From: Segetibacter aerophilus
Lineage (GTDB): Bacteria > Bacteroidota > Bacteroidia > Chitinophagales > Chitinophagaceae
Length of the DNA stretch: 64,000 nucleotides
NCBI RefSeq assembly: GCF_007991655.1
Contig: NZ_BJYT01000014.1
Coordinates: 1 to 64,000, forward strand
Reading direction: 5' to 3'
Both the position numbers and the translations under genes were made by a program. The notes below the pieces were generated by a model, which was not told the origin of the DNA, made no database searches, and saw only the letters and a list, made by a program, of their open reading frames with translations. Shown piece by piece: positions 51,945-60,284 of this stretch (positions are counted from its first letter, which is position 1; each line of letters starts with the position of its first letter).

Positions 51945-53318
51945 TTAGAATAATAATTGGTAAACCTCCTGCACTTGTCCGACCGGTACTATTTGGATGC
52001 CTGTTTTTTGTTTATCGAACCCCTTCTTATTGTATTTAGATACAATTATCTTTTCAAACCCCAGTTTCTCTGCTTCGGCTATTCTTTGTTCAATCCTGTT
52101 AACCGCCCGTATTTCTCCATTCAAGCCTACTTCACCAGCAAAGCAAATTTTTTGCGGTAGAGGAATATCTTCAAAACTGCTGAGCAACGCGCAAATAACA
52201 GATAAATCGATAGATGGATCTTCCACTTTTAAACCGCCGGCAATATTTACAAAAACGTCTTTTACCCCAAAATGAAAGCCGCCCCTTTTTTCAAGCACGG
52301 CTAGTAATAGCTGCAATCGTCGCAGGTCAAACCCACTGACAGTTCTTTGAGGGGTTCCATATACGCTTTGGGTAACGAGCGCTTGCACCTCTATCAATAA
52401 TGGACGCATACCTTCCAAGGTTGCAGCGATTGCACTTCCGCTTAATTGTTCTTCCTTTTGTGTAATCAAAATTTCGGAAGGATTAGTAACGCTTCGCATC
52501 CCCTCTCCTGTCATTTCGTAAATTCCTAACTCAGCTGTACTACCAAACCTATTTTTGATAGTACGCAAGATGCGGTATGCATAATGACGATCTCCTTCGA
52601 ATTGAAGAACAGTATCAACCATATGCTCAAGTATTTTCGGTCCTGCAATGGTTCCGTCTTTTGTAATGTGACCAATTAAGAACACCGGCGTATTTGTTTC
52701 TTTCGCGAACCTTTGAAACTCGGCTGCACATTCTCTTATTTGAGACACACTGCCTGGAGAAGACTCTATAAAATTTGAATGCAGTGTTTGAATAGAATCT
52801 ACGATAACCAGTTGTGGCCGTAGTTTCTTTATCTCCTTGAAAAGCACGTCAGTCGCAGTTTCAGTCAATAAATAAAAATCCTGGTTAGAAGCTTTCAACC
52901 TATCAGCACGCATCTTTATCTGCTGCTCACTTTCTTCACCGCTAATATAGAGAGTACTTACTCCATCAAGATGCAATCCTACCTGTAAAAACAACGTGCT
53001 TTTACCGATACCAGGCTCACCAGCAACCAACACAATACTTCCAGCAACGATACCTCCACCCAGTACGCGATTTAGCTCGCCGTCTGTAGTTAGAATTCGA
53101 TCTTCCTCGGTAGCACTTACTTCGTTTAATAAGATTGTTTTTGACGTACGTTTATCTGCGTTGTAGTCTTTCCAACTGTTATCATTTTTTTCTACTCCCT
53201 TAGTTATAACCTCTTCTACAAAGGTATTCCATGAGTTACACGAAGGACACTTGCCTACCCATTTAGTGCTTTCATAACCACAATTACTACAGAAATAGGC
53301 CGTCTTAACTTTACTCAT
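51945..53318 (-). CDS. radA: DNA repair protein RadA/Sms
   Basis: A 457-residue RecA-like branch-migration helicase. Zinc finger Cys10, 13, 24, 27 (CSNCGYESTKWVGKCPSC), Walker A GEPGIGKST at 100-108, Walker B region LVIVDSIQTLHS, the RadA KNRFG motif (IKNRFGSTAELG), and a Lon-protease-like C-terminal domain (VFVNIAGGLKVEDPSIDL, GEVGLNGEIRAVN). The length is normal. A terminator-like hairpin sits 79 bases upstream, so its leader may be regulated or the hairpin may end a separate small RNA. Confidence 0.96.
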   Translation of the reverse strand: MSKVKTAYFCSNCGYESTKWVGKCPSCNSWNTFVEEVITKGVEKNDNSWKDYNADKRTSKTILLNEVSATEEDRILTTDGELNRVLGGGIVAGSIVLVAGEPGIGKSTLFLQVGLHLDGVSTLYISGEESEQQIKMRADRLKASNQDFYLLTETATDVLFKEIKKLRPQLVIVDSIQTLHSNFIESSPGSVSQIRECAAEFQRFAKETNTPVFLIGHITKDGTIAGPKILEHMVDTVLQFEGDRHYAYRILRTIKNRFGSTAELGIYEMTGEGMRSVTNPSEILITQKEEQLSGSAIAATLEGMRPLLIEVQALVTQSVYGTPQRTVSGFDLRRLQLLLAVLEKRGGFHFGVKDVFVNIAGGLKVEDPSIDLSVICALLSSFEDIPLPQKICFAGEVGLNGEIRAVNRIEQRIAEAEKLGFEKIIVSKYNKKGFDKQKTGIQIVPVGQVQEVYQLLF

Positions 53319-53396
53319 TCATCGAAGATAATTGTAAACAAAGGGTTTTGAAAAAGGGAGATATTAAGACAGATAATTAGGAGGTAGAATCAAAAA

Positions 53397-53418
53397 GGGT
53401 CAGCAAGAATGCTAACCC
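53397..53418 (-). terminator. Intrinsic terminator upstream of radA
   Basis: Leftward: GGGTTAGCA-TTCT-TGCTGACCC with one G-U pair, followed by TTTTT. It lies 315 bases past the rho terminator, so it must end a different transcript. Confidence 0.7.
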
Positions 53419-53607
53419 CGTTACTTACTAACCCATTAAATTCTGCCACTAAATTACAAATACGGGTCACATTTCAAAAATAATTTTTATCCCTGTGAAT
53501 AACTTTTATACCCCTTTTTCTCCAAAAAAGGGAAATTAAATTTCCAGGAGATGCGATGAGCCACATTGTCTTCTTTTTCTATTTTTGCGACTTTTTGTCA
53601 CTTTTTC
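53397..53607 (-). ncRNA. Candidate small RNA or radA leader, unclassified
   Basis: Leftward transcript predicted from the -7 box at 53621-53614 to the terminator at 53418-53397, about 210 nt. Hairpins visible in order: GTGAC-aaaaa-GTCGC, GGAAAT-TTA-ATTTCC, CCCTTTTT-tggag-AAAAAGGG, then the terminal stem. It contains a 30-codon open frame (53566-53474, MWLIASPGNLISLFW...). I could not match it to a known RNA family; 6S RNA or an attenuator are options. Evidence is structural only. Confidence 0.4.
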
Positions 53608-53613
53608 TTTATA

Positions 53614-53621
53614 CAAAAGTA
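53614..53621 (-). promoter_or_regulatory. -7 box TACTTTTG between rho and radA
   Basis: Exact TAnnTTTG on the minus strand, upstream of the candidate small RNA. No clear -33 TTG was seen. Confidence 0.45.
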
Positions 53622-53732
53622 ACAAGGGAAGCGATTTTATAATTAAAACAAAGTATAGAAGCAAGGCTTCTTAAAGTCTAATATTAGCAAAAGAGGAAAT
53701 GAGGGTCAAAAAAGTCTAAAGCTTTCAATACA

Positions 53733-53757
53733 AAAAGCCACCGCAGAGGTGGCTTTT
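53733..53757 (-). terminator. Intrinsic terminator of rho
   Basis: AAAAGCCACC/GGTGGCTTTT with loop GCAGA; the leftward transcript ends in TTTTT. It lies 22 bases after the rho stop. Confidence 0.85.
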
Positions 53758-53778
53758 GCTAAAAACTTAATACTTCGA

Positions 53779-55473
53779 TTATCCGTTCATGCTAGCAAGA
53801 AATTCGGTATTGTCTTTTGTACCTCTCATTCTTCTAAGCAATTCATTCATTGATTCCTCAGTGTTCATATCATTGATATATAAGCGAAGAATATTCATAC
53901 GTTGAAGCGTTTCTCTATCAAGTAACAAGTCATCACGTCTTGTAGAAGATGATACAAGATCAATGGCCGGGAAGATGCGCCTGTTAGCTAAACGACGATC
54001 CAGCTGCAATTCCATATTACCTGTTCCCTTAAATTCTTCAAAAATCACTTCATCCATTTTAGAGCCTGTTTCTATTAGGGCTGTAGCCAAAATAGTAAGC
54101 GATCCACCATGTTCAATTTTCCTGGCTGCTCCAAAAAACTGTTTAGGTTTTTGCATAGCATTTGCCTCCACACCACCACTTAATACTTTTCCACTTGATG
54201 GAGCCACGGTATTATGCGCCCTCGCTAAACGTGTTATGCTGTCTAATAAGATAACTACGTCGTGCCCGCACTCAACAAGACGCTTTGCTTTCTGCAAAGC
54301 GATAGTTGAAACTTTCACATGCTTTTCCGCTGGTTCGTCGAAGGTAGAAGCAATTACTTCTGCTCTCACGCTTCGCTCCATATCCGTAACTTCCTCAGGG
54401 CGTTCATCAATCAAAACAACCATTAGGTAACACTCTGGATGATTTGCCGCTATGGCATTGGCTACCTCTTTCAGTAAGACCGTTTTACCAACTTTCGGTT
54501 GGGCAACTATCAATCCACGTTGTCCTTTTCCTATCGGAGTAAAAAGGTCCATGATGCGTGTACTGAAGTTATTTGCAGTAGTGAATAAATTCAGTTTTTC
54601 AAAAGGAAAAAGAGGGGTCAAATAATCAAAAGGAACGCGATCTCTTACTTCTTCCGGCCCTTTACCGTTAATTGTTTCAACTTTCAAAAGAGCGAAATAC
54701 TTCTCACCTTCTTTCGGTGGTCTAACAGAACCGAAAACGGTATCTCCTGTTTTAAGACCAAATAATTTTATCTGGGAAGGAGAGACATATACGTCGTCAG
54801 GAGATGACAGATAGTTGTAATCAGAAGAGCGTAAAAAACCATAACCATCAGGCATCATTTCAAGCACACCTTCGCCTTGTATTACGCCGTCAAATTCTAT
54901 ATTAAAGGTTTGTTCTCTTCTCTGATTTTGTTGCTGATGTCTTGGCTGATGTTGTGGTTGCACTACAGGAGCACCTTCAGGTACTTGCACATCCTGCACA
55001 CCTTCCTCGCTCTTAGCGCTTTTATTTACATCTTCGTTTTGAGATTTTTCTACAGGTCTGTCATCAGTATTTGCAGAGTCGAATTCGGGCTGCTTATCGT
55101 TTTCCTCCTTAGTAGGTTTGCTCTTCCTTGCTCTTTTTGGACCGGCATTTTTAAAACTCTCTTTCTTAGGTTCTTCTGGTATATCCTGACGTTGTTCCTC
55201 TGGTTGTGCAGGCGGTTCTGGGGCAGTAATTACTTCATCCTGCCCATTACCATTTGATGTTGTATTTGCTTTTACAATTCTTTTGCGTCTTCCTCTTTCA
55301 GCTCTTTCAGGTGCAATGGTTTTTGTTGTGCTTTCATCTACAGCCTGCCGGTCAAGTATTTTATAAATAAGGTCTTGTTTGTCTGTTTTTTGAGCATGGG
55401 GAATGCTTAGTTGTTCTGCTATATCCTTCAACTCAGGAACAAGCATGTCGTTCAGTTGCGCTATGTCGTACAT
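53779..55473 (-). CDS. rho: Transcription termination factor Rho
   Basis: A 564-residue hexameric RNA helicase. Rho_N domain at ~1-43 ([19 protein letters not shown]); a low-complexity, charged Pro/Glu/Lys/Gln linker at ~44-189; the RNA-binding OB fold ([20 protein letters not shown]); then the ATPase core with [42 protein letters not shown] and [16 protein letters not shown]. The linker is much longer than in E. coli Rho (419 residues total), as in other Bacteroidota. It terminates transcription at C-rich sites and has its own terminator. Confidence 0.96.
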   Translation of the reverse strand: MYDIAQLNDMLVPELKDIAEQLSIPHAQKTDKQDLIYKILDRQAVDESTTKTIAPERAERGRRKRIVKANTTSNGNGQDEVITAPEPPAQPEEQRQDIPEEPKKESFKNAGPKRARKSKPTKEENDKQPEFDSANTDDRPVEKSQNEDVNKSAKSEEGVQDVQVPEGAPVVQPQHQPRHQQQNQRREQTFNIEFDGVIQGEGVLEMMPDGYGFLRSSDYNYLSSPDDVYVSPSQIKLFGLKTGDTVFGSVRPPKEGEKYFALLKVETINGKGPEEVRDRVPFDYLTPLFPFEKLNLFTTANNFSTRIMDLFTPIGKGQRGLIVAQPKVGKTVLLKEVANAIAANHPECYLMVVLIDERPEEVTDMERSVRAEVIASTFDEPAEKHVKVSTIALQKAKRLVECGHDVVILLDSITRLARAHNTVAPSSGKVLSGGVEANAMQKPKQFFGAARKIEHGGSLTILATALIETGSKMDEVIFEEFKGTGNMELQLDRRLANRRIFPAIDLVSSSTRRDDLLLDRETLQRMNILRLYINDMNTEESMNELLRRMRGTKDNTEFLASMNG

Positions 55474-56097
55474 AAAAAGTTTTGATAATTAAAAGCTCAA
55501 ACCATCCAATCGTACAAAGGAAAATATTTGAATGAAATGAAATTGGGAAAACCGAAAAACTGATTAGCTAAGAGTAGTGAGGCCGGTCAGCTCTGAATTT
55601 CAATGCAAGTTTACGTTACAAATTTGTAAAATCGCAAACTTTAACTTGTTTTTACTTATATTGAAATTTAAAAAATTGCTTTTTTAATATCCATACTTTA
55701 GATCCCGGATTTTACATTATTACGTCACAGTTCGTTCATCTGTAGTTTAATTTTTCATCTTTAGTTTTAGTCTTTTATCTGCAAGTGCTCTAAAAATGCC
55801 CTTTAAAAATTAGTATAAAACTTCATGCCAATTCTAGAAAAAATGATGTTCTGCTTTTTAAAAGAAAAGAAAGCGATAGAGTTTGAATATTGTTAGGAAG
55901 TAGGTTGTAAACCTAGTCCACTGCCTTTTTCAATAAAATCTGAGAGCATTCAGATTAACACTAATTAACCAACGTAATTTTTTACAAATTGTTATACTCC
56001 TATTTAAAATTTCAATAGCACTACCCCTGTCCTCGCTAGCAATTACTGCAACGAAAAGCTCAACCCTTATCTTTGCCGCTCGAATAAAATAAATAGA
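55474..56097. other. Divergent gap between rho and asnS
   Basis: AT-rich. It holds the asnS promoter, and two short perfect hairpins on the asnS side: TAGGTT-GTA-AACCTA (55901-55915) and ATCTGA-gagcat-TCAGAT (55938-55955). No gene or repeat copy was recognised. Confidence 0.45.
56068..56075 (+). promoter_or_regulatory. -7 box of asnS
   Basis: TATCTTTG, exact TAnnTTTG, 22 bases before the asnS ATG. The -33 element is not evident. Confidence 0.55.
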
Positions 56098-57534
56098 ATG
56101 TTTAATAATCGAATTAAGGTAAGAGACCTTTTATCTACTGATGAAACAGAGCAGGAAGTAATTGTAATGGGCTGGGTACGAACCTTCCGCAACAACCAGT
56201 TTATTGCTTTGAACGACGGTAGTACAAACAATAATATTCAAGTAGTAGTAGAGTTAGGTTTGTTAGATGAAGCTACGTTAAAAAGAATAACGACGGGAGC
56301 TTCTTTGAAAGTAACAGGTAAGGTTGTAGCATCTTTGGGCAAAGGACAACGAGTAGAAGTCAAGGCTTCTTCAGTAGAAATTTTAGGCGACTGCGATGCA
56401 GACAAATTTCCTCTTCAACCAAAAAAGCACAGTCTCGAATTCTTACGTGAAATTGCTCACTTACGTTTTAGAACCAATACGTTCGGATCTATTTTTCGCA
56501 TAAGACATTCGCTCGCTTTTGCTACTCATAAATTTTTTAACGATAAAGGTTTCATCTATCTCCACACGCCCATTATTACCGCCTCTGATGCAGAAGGTGC
56601 AGGAGAAATGTTTAAAGTAACTACACTCCCATTTGATGCTCCTCCAAGAAATGAGGATGGTAGTATTAACTATAAAGAGGACTTTTTTGGTAAAGGCACA
56701 AATCTTACAGTAAGTGGCCAGCTTGAGGGTGAACTAGGAGCAATGGCCTTTAGCGAGATCTACACTTTCGGTCCCACCTTCAGAGCTGAAAATTCTAACA
56801 CAACCCGCCATCTCGCAGAGTTCTGGATGATAGAGCCGGAAATGGCCTTTTACGACATAGAGGATAATATGAATTTGGCTGAAGAGTTTATCAGGTATTT
56901 AATTCAATACGCAATTGATAATAACCGGGAAGACATCGAGTTTTTGGATCAACGACTTACTGAGGAAGAGAAGCAAAAACCACAAAACGAAAGAAGTGAG
57001 CTTGGTCTATTTGAAAAACTAGAATTTGTAATCAACAACAAATTTGAAAGAATAACTTACACAGATGCTATAGACATACTTTTAGAGAGCCCTTTCTATA
57101 AAAAGAAGAAGTTCAAATACGACGTGAAGTGGGGAATTGATTTGCAGAGCGAACACGAGCGTTACTTGGTGGAAAAGCATTTTAAAAAACCTGTGATCGT
57201 AACAGGATACCCGAAGGACATTAAGTCATTTTACATGCGTCTAAATGAGGATGGAAAAACTGTTGCCGCAATGGACATCCTGGCCCCAGGAATTGGAGAA
57301 ATCGTCGGCGGTTCACAAAGAGAAGAAAGACTGGAAAAGTTGGAGCAAAGAATGCGAGAAATGCATGTTCCAATTGATGAGATGAGTTATTACCTGGATA
57401 CACGCCGTTTTGGAACAGTACCACATGCAGGGTTTGGACTAGGGTTTGAACGCATGGTACAATTTGTAACGGGCATGACCAATATTAGAGATGTCATCCC
57501 TTTTGCAAGGACTCCAAAAAATTGTGAGTTCTAG
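56098..57534 (+). CDS. asnS: Asparagine-tRNA ligase
   Basis: A 478-residue class II synthetase charging tRNA-Asn. An N-terminal OB anticodon-binding domain ([24 protein letters not shown], residues ~18-110) precedes the catalytic core: [37 protein letters not shown] with motif 2, and motif 3 [15 protein letters not shown]. The sequence [12 protein letters not shown] with Asn-specific context and the end RTPKNCEF distinguish AsnRS from AspRS. An exact -7 box precedes it. It is followed by tRNA-Phe, not tRNA-Asn. Confidence 0.96.
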   Translation: MFNNRIKVRDLLSTDETEQEVIVMGWVRTFRNNQFIALNDGSTNNNIQVVVELGLLDEATLKRITTGASLKVTGKVVASLGKGQRVEVKASSVEILGDCDADKFPLQPKKHSLEFLREIAHLRFRTNTFGSIFRIRHSLAFATHKFFNDKGFIYLHTPIITASDAEGAGEMFKVTTLPFDAPPRNEDGSINYKEDFFGKGTNLTVSGQLEGELGAMAFSEIYTFGPTFRAENSNTTRHLAEFWMIEPEMAFYDIEDNMNLAEEFIRYLIQYAIDNNREDIEFLDQRLTEEEKQKPQNERSELGLFEKLEFVINNKFERITYTDAIDILLESPFYKKKKFKYDVKWGIDLQSEHERYLVEKHFKKPVIVTGYPKDIKSFYMRLNEDGKTVAAMDILAPGIGEIVGGSQREERLEKLEQRMREMHVPIDEMSYYLDTRRFGTVPHAGFGLGFERMVQFVTGMTNIRDVIPFARTPKNCEF

Positions 57535-57588
57535 GTTTGTACAAAAAAAGATAGAATTTCCTTTTTTAAAAGAAAGACAATTTTTATT

Positions 57589-57618
57589 TTTGACGAATTA
57601 AATAAGCTGTTATATTTG
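57589..57618 (+). promoter_or_regulatory. Canonical promoter of tRNA-Phe
   Basis: TTTG (57589-57592), 18-base spacer, TATATTTG (57611-57618, exact TAnnTTTG). The best full match to the Bacteroidota housekeeping promoter seen in the window. The mature tRNA begins 43 bases downstream. Confidence 0.8.
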
Positions 57619-57660
57619 CAGCCCGAAAGGAACTAATCCTGAGAATAGCCAGGAAAGGAT

Positions 57661-57733
57661 GGTGCGGTAGCTCAGTCGGTAGAGCAAAGGACTGAAAATC
57701 CTTGTGTCGCCGGTTCGATCCCGGCTCACACCA
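57661..57733 (+). tRNA. tRNA-Phe (anticodon GAA)
   Basis: Full cloverleaf: acceptor GGTGCGG, D arm GCTC-AGTCGGTA-GAGC, anticodon stem AAGGA/TCCTT with loop CTGAAAA, T arm GCCGG-TTCGATC-CCGGC, 3' acceptor strand TCACACC and discriminator A. CCA is not encoded (CGC follows). The acceptor stem has a C5-A68 mismatch and a G7-U66 wobble, unusual for a functional copy. A strong promoter upstream and terminator downstream suggest it is expressed alone. Confidence 0.95.
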
Positions 57734-57749
57734 CGCAAGTTTAGAAAAA

Positions 57750-57786
57750 GAAAAAGCCTCAAAATAATTGAGGCTTTTTCTTTTTT
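57750..57786. terminator. Terminator of tRNA-Phe, also facing the 57828 gene
   Basis: GAAAAAGCCTCA/TGAGGCTTTTTC arms with loop AAATAAT, then TTTTTT. The A/T-rich flanks allow use in both directions between the tRNA and the convergent lipoprotein gene. Confidence 0.85.
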
Positions 57787-57827
57787 CCAAATTTGACAAT
57801 CGTTCCATATTTATTTTCAGCATACTT

Positions 57828-58268
57828 TTATTCTGTAATTTTTATATCTAAAACTGCCCAGTTATTCCTATCAGTCCAGTCGCCATTTTTGTATCTAAGC
57901 TTTACCATCCAATTATACTTGTGTCTAACACAATCCGCATCATCTGCTTCTACTGTAGCCGTAATTTTGTAGACGTTATGCTTAAGTTTTATCCAATCCA
58001 AATTAGTATTATCAAAAGTTGGAGCAGGTGAAATATTAAGCCTCCTAGCTACAAACTCTTTAGCCATAACTATTGCTTCTGCATGATTAAAATCATCTAC
58101 AGGCCTTAAGGAGGAATTCGACTGCTTTGCAACAGTTTTGGTATTTATTTTAGCAGTATCTGTATGGGCTGTTTTAGAAATATTAGTAGCCGCCTCAATA
58201 TCCTCGGAACTATCACCGCAGGAAATGATGATCGAAAGAAGTAAAATATAAAGGATTGATTTTTTCAT
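57828..58268 (-). CDS. Hypothetical lipoprotein
   Basis: A 146-residue protein with a lipoprotein signal (SILYILLLSIIISCGDSS, Cys ~17). A Ser/Thr/Lys-rich linker (~25-60) is followed by a small folded domain (AEAIVMAKEFVARRLNISPAPTFD, NVYKITATVEADDADCVRHKYNW, WAVLDIKITE). The pattern of short beta strands and two cysteines is common to unnamed Bacteroidota lipoproteins; I do not recognise a named family. It is convergent with tRNA-Phe and shares its terminator. Confidence 0.8.
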   Translation of the reverse strand: MKKSILYILLLSIIISCGDSSEDIEAATNISKTAHTDTAKINTKTVAKQSNSSLRPVDDFNHAEAIVMAKEFVARRLNISPAPTFDNTNLDWIKLKHNVYKITATVEADDADCVRHKYNWMVKLRYKNGDWTDRNNWAVLDIKITE

Positions 58269-58578
58269 CCAGCCTGCAATTATAGACTCCGTTAGGGTTT
58301 TGCTAATTCAACCGCCGCATTTGAAGATACAAAAATTATAGAAGTTGAAGCAAGCGAAAGGCTAGTCTTAAAATAAAAAGGAGGCATCAAATTTAAAAGC
58401 TACGACGAGATAGTACAAGAGAGTTCACATCAATTTAGATCACTTTTAGAGTTATTTGTAAGTGTGATATTAGTTAGGGATATTTCTGCATTAAGGAAAA
58501 CGTTCGGACTGATAAGCACCCTTATTTATATTTTTTGTACAGACTAGAGCAATAACGGAAGGAATAATTACAGGCATT
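58269..58578. other. Intergenic region with a degenerate repeat copy
   Basis: Contains the degenerate repeat copy I (58413-58434). Otherwise AT-rich with nothing recognised. Confidence 0.4.
58413..58434 (+). repeat. Dispersed intergenic repeat, copy I (degenerate)
   Basis: GTACAAGAGAGTTCACATCA then AT; the first 12 bases equal copy E, then one base is missing and two differ. Likely a decaying copy. Confidence 0.5.
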
Positions 58579-58809
58579 TTAGCAGGCCTCCACTAATACC
58601 TGTTTCTCGACATCGTCTAATTTTATATTCTCTAGAGGCATTCTAAACTTGCTTTGAATAGCAACTCTTTTTGTCTCCTCTTCATTTAGGGCAGTGAGAT
58701 GATTGAAGTATAATACCAGAGTGATGGATGATAAGAGCATTACTAGAAGAGTAAAGAATACTATCATATCGAAAGGTTTTAGAGCTTTTCTTAAAGATAA
58801 TTTGACCAA
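58579..58809 (-). CDS. Small hypothetical membrane protein
   Basis: A 76-residue open frame: a basic start (MVKLSLRKALKPFD), one hydrophobic helix (MIVFFTLLVMLLSSITLVLYF, about residues 15-35), and a charged C-terminal half (ALNEEETKRVAIQSKF, LDDVEKQVLVEAC). The topology is believable for a single-pass protein, but there is no family recognition and no promoter box. It could be a chance frame. Confidence 0.45.
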   Translation of the reverse strand: MVKLSLRKALKPFDMIVFFTLLVMLLSSITLVLYFNHLTALNEEETKRVAIQSKFRMPLENIKLDDVEKQVLVEAC

Positions 58810-59057
58810 CTAAAGATTGCAAGTTTAAATGATACTTTTTTTGAATAATTAAAGTAGCTGAAATTCAGCATCGGACGAAAATACTTGTCTTTTTGTTTAA
58901 AGCTTTTCCGGCTTGTGTGAGTAAGTATTTGAAGATGATATTGTTGAAATAAAACTTATTTTTAAAAAAGAAGGTTTGCTCGTTTTGCATTTGAAATTCT
59001 TTTATCCATTCTCCTCAAAAAGAAAAATGATTATTTCACACACTACTTAATAATGCC

Positions 59058-60140
59058 ATGAAAAAGTTGATCGTTGCCTTTGTATGCCTCATTGCGAGTC
59101 TCAATCTCGCTGTCGCTCAGACTCCACCCTTTAAAAGTGGAATAATGGAAGATGACTTTGTTTATGATGTTGCACCTTTCCCACAATGCCATGCATCTAC
59201 GATAGTAGAAACACCGAAGGGGTTGGTGTGCGCTTTTTTTGGGGGAACCAGGGAAAAAAATCGTGATGTAGAAATTTACTTATGCAGAAGAGATGGCAAT
59301 AAATGGTCAGCTCCTGTTTCAGTTGCAAACGGTGTTCAGAATGCTTCACTTCGTTATCCAACGTGGAACCCCGTGCTATACCAGGTGCCTGGTGGTGATT
59401 TGCTGCTCTTTTACAAAGTTGGACCAAGCCCGTCTACATGGAAAGGATGGATGAAGGCATCCAAAGACAATGGGTTAACCTGGTCGGAAGCTAAGGCATT
59501 GCCCGAAGGATTTATAGGCCCAGTTAAAAACAAACCTGTTCTAGTTGGTAACGAAAGATTAATTGCACCATCAAGCAAAGAAGATAACGGGTGGCAAGTG
59601 CACTTTGAAATATCGGATGACTTTGGAAAATCATGGAAGATGGTTGGGCCAATTAATGATGGCAAGTCAATTAGTGCAATCCAGCCAAGTGTATTGATTC
59701 ACAAAAACGGAAAACTACAAATACTTGCACGTAGCGAAAACCGGGCGATAATGGAAGCATGGTCTTCCGATAACGGCGATACATGGTCACCTTTAACTAA
59801 GTCATCTTTACCAAATAACAACTCGGGAATCGATGCTGTAACCCTGAAGGATGGAAGGCATCTTGTGGTGTATAATCATATTTTAGCCCCAGGCAATAAG
59901 GCAGGCGGGCCACGAACACCACTAAATTTATCTTACTCAAGTGATGGCAAAACCTGGTACGCGACTGTTGTACTTGAAAATTCTCCGATAGGTGAGTACT
60001 CTTATCCTTCCATCATTCAATCAGCAGATGGAATGGTTCACATAGTGTATACGTGGAGAAGACAAAAAGTGAAATACGTTAAAATAGATCCCACAAAACT
60101 GGAAGGTAAAAAAATCGAAAACGGATTATGGCCGTATTAA
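59058..60140 (+). CDS. Secreted sialidase-family (BNR/Asp-box) protein
   Basis: A 360-residue protein with a Sec signal (LIVAFVCLIASLNLAVAQ). A six-bladed propeller is shown by Asp-boxes SKDNGLTWSE, SDDFGKSWKM, SSDNGDTWSP and SSDGKTWYA. The start ASTIVETPKGLVCAFFGGTREKNRDVEIYL matches the BNR_2 group often annotated exo-alpha-sialidase. The true substrate is uncertain, as many members act on other sugars. It stands alone between a strong divergent gap and a bidirectional terminator. Confidence 0.88.
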   Translation: MKKLIVAFVCLIASLNLAVAQTPPFKSGIMEDDFVYDVAPFPQCHASTIVETPKGLVCAFFGGTREKNRDVEIYLCRRDGNKWSAPVSVANGVQNASLRYPTWNPVLYQVPGGDLLLFYKVGPSPSTWKGWMKASKDNGLTWSEAKALPEGFIGPVKNKPVLVGNERLIAPSSKEDNGWQVHFEISDDFGKSWKMVGPINDGKSISAIQPSVLIHKNGKLQILARSENRAIMEAWSSDNGDTWSPLTKSSLPNNNSGIDAVTLKDGRHLVVYNHILAPGNKAGGPRTPLNLSYSSDGKTWYATVVLENSPIGEYSYPSIIQSADGMVHIVYTWRRQKVKYVKIDPTKLEGKKIENGLWPY

Positions 60141-60226
60141 CACCCTCTTTTACCGAATAAGTAGAACGGTTACTTTCAATGTTTTTAGAGGTGATTTAAA
60201 ATTCGATTAAAACATAGCGACGTGCT

Positions 60227-60269
60227 AGTAATAAAAAAGGCGAGACAGTGTCTCACCTTTTTTATTACT
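60227..60269. terminator. Bidirectional terminator between sialidase-like gene and aceF
   Basis: Arms of about 20 bp (TAATAAAAAAGGCGAGACA opposite TGTCTCACCTTTTTTATTA) with one mismatch, between convergent genes. Confidence 0.8.
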
Positions 60270-60284
60270 CTATAAAATTTCGTT

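Larger units (their letters stand above)
53319..53778. other. Gap between rho and radA holding a candidate small RNA
   Basis: It contains the rho terminator, an exact -7 box, several hairpins and a second leftward terminator, described separately. No dispersed repeat copy is present. Confidence 0.5.

Noticed and set aside
53474-53566. 30-codon frame in the rho-radA gap as a confident gene
   Set aside because: It is too short and unrecognised to call; kept only as a possibility within the candidate RNA.
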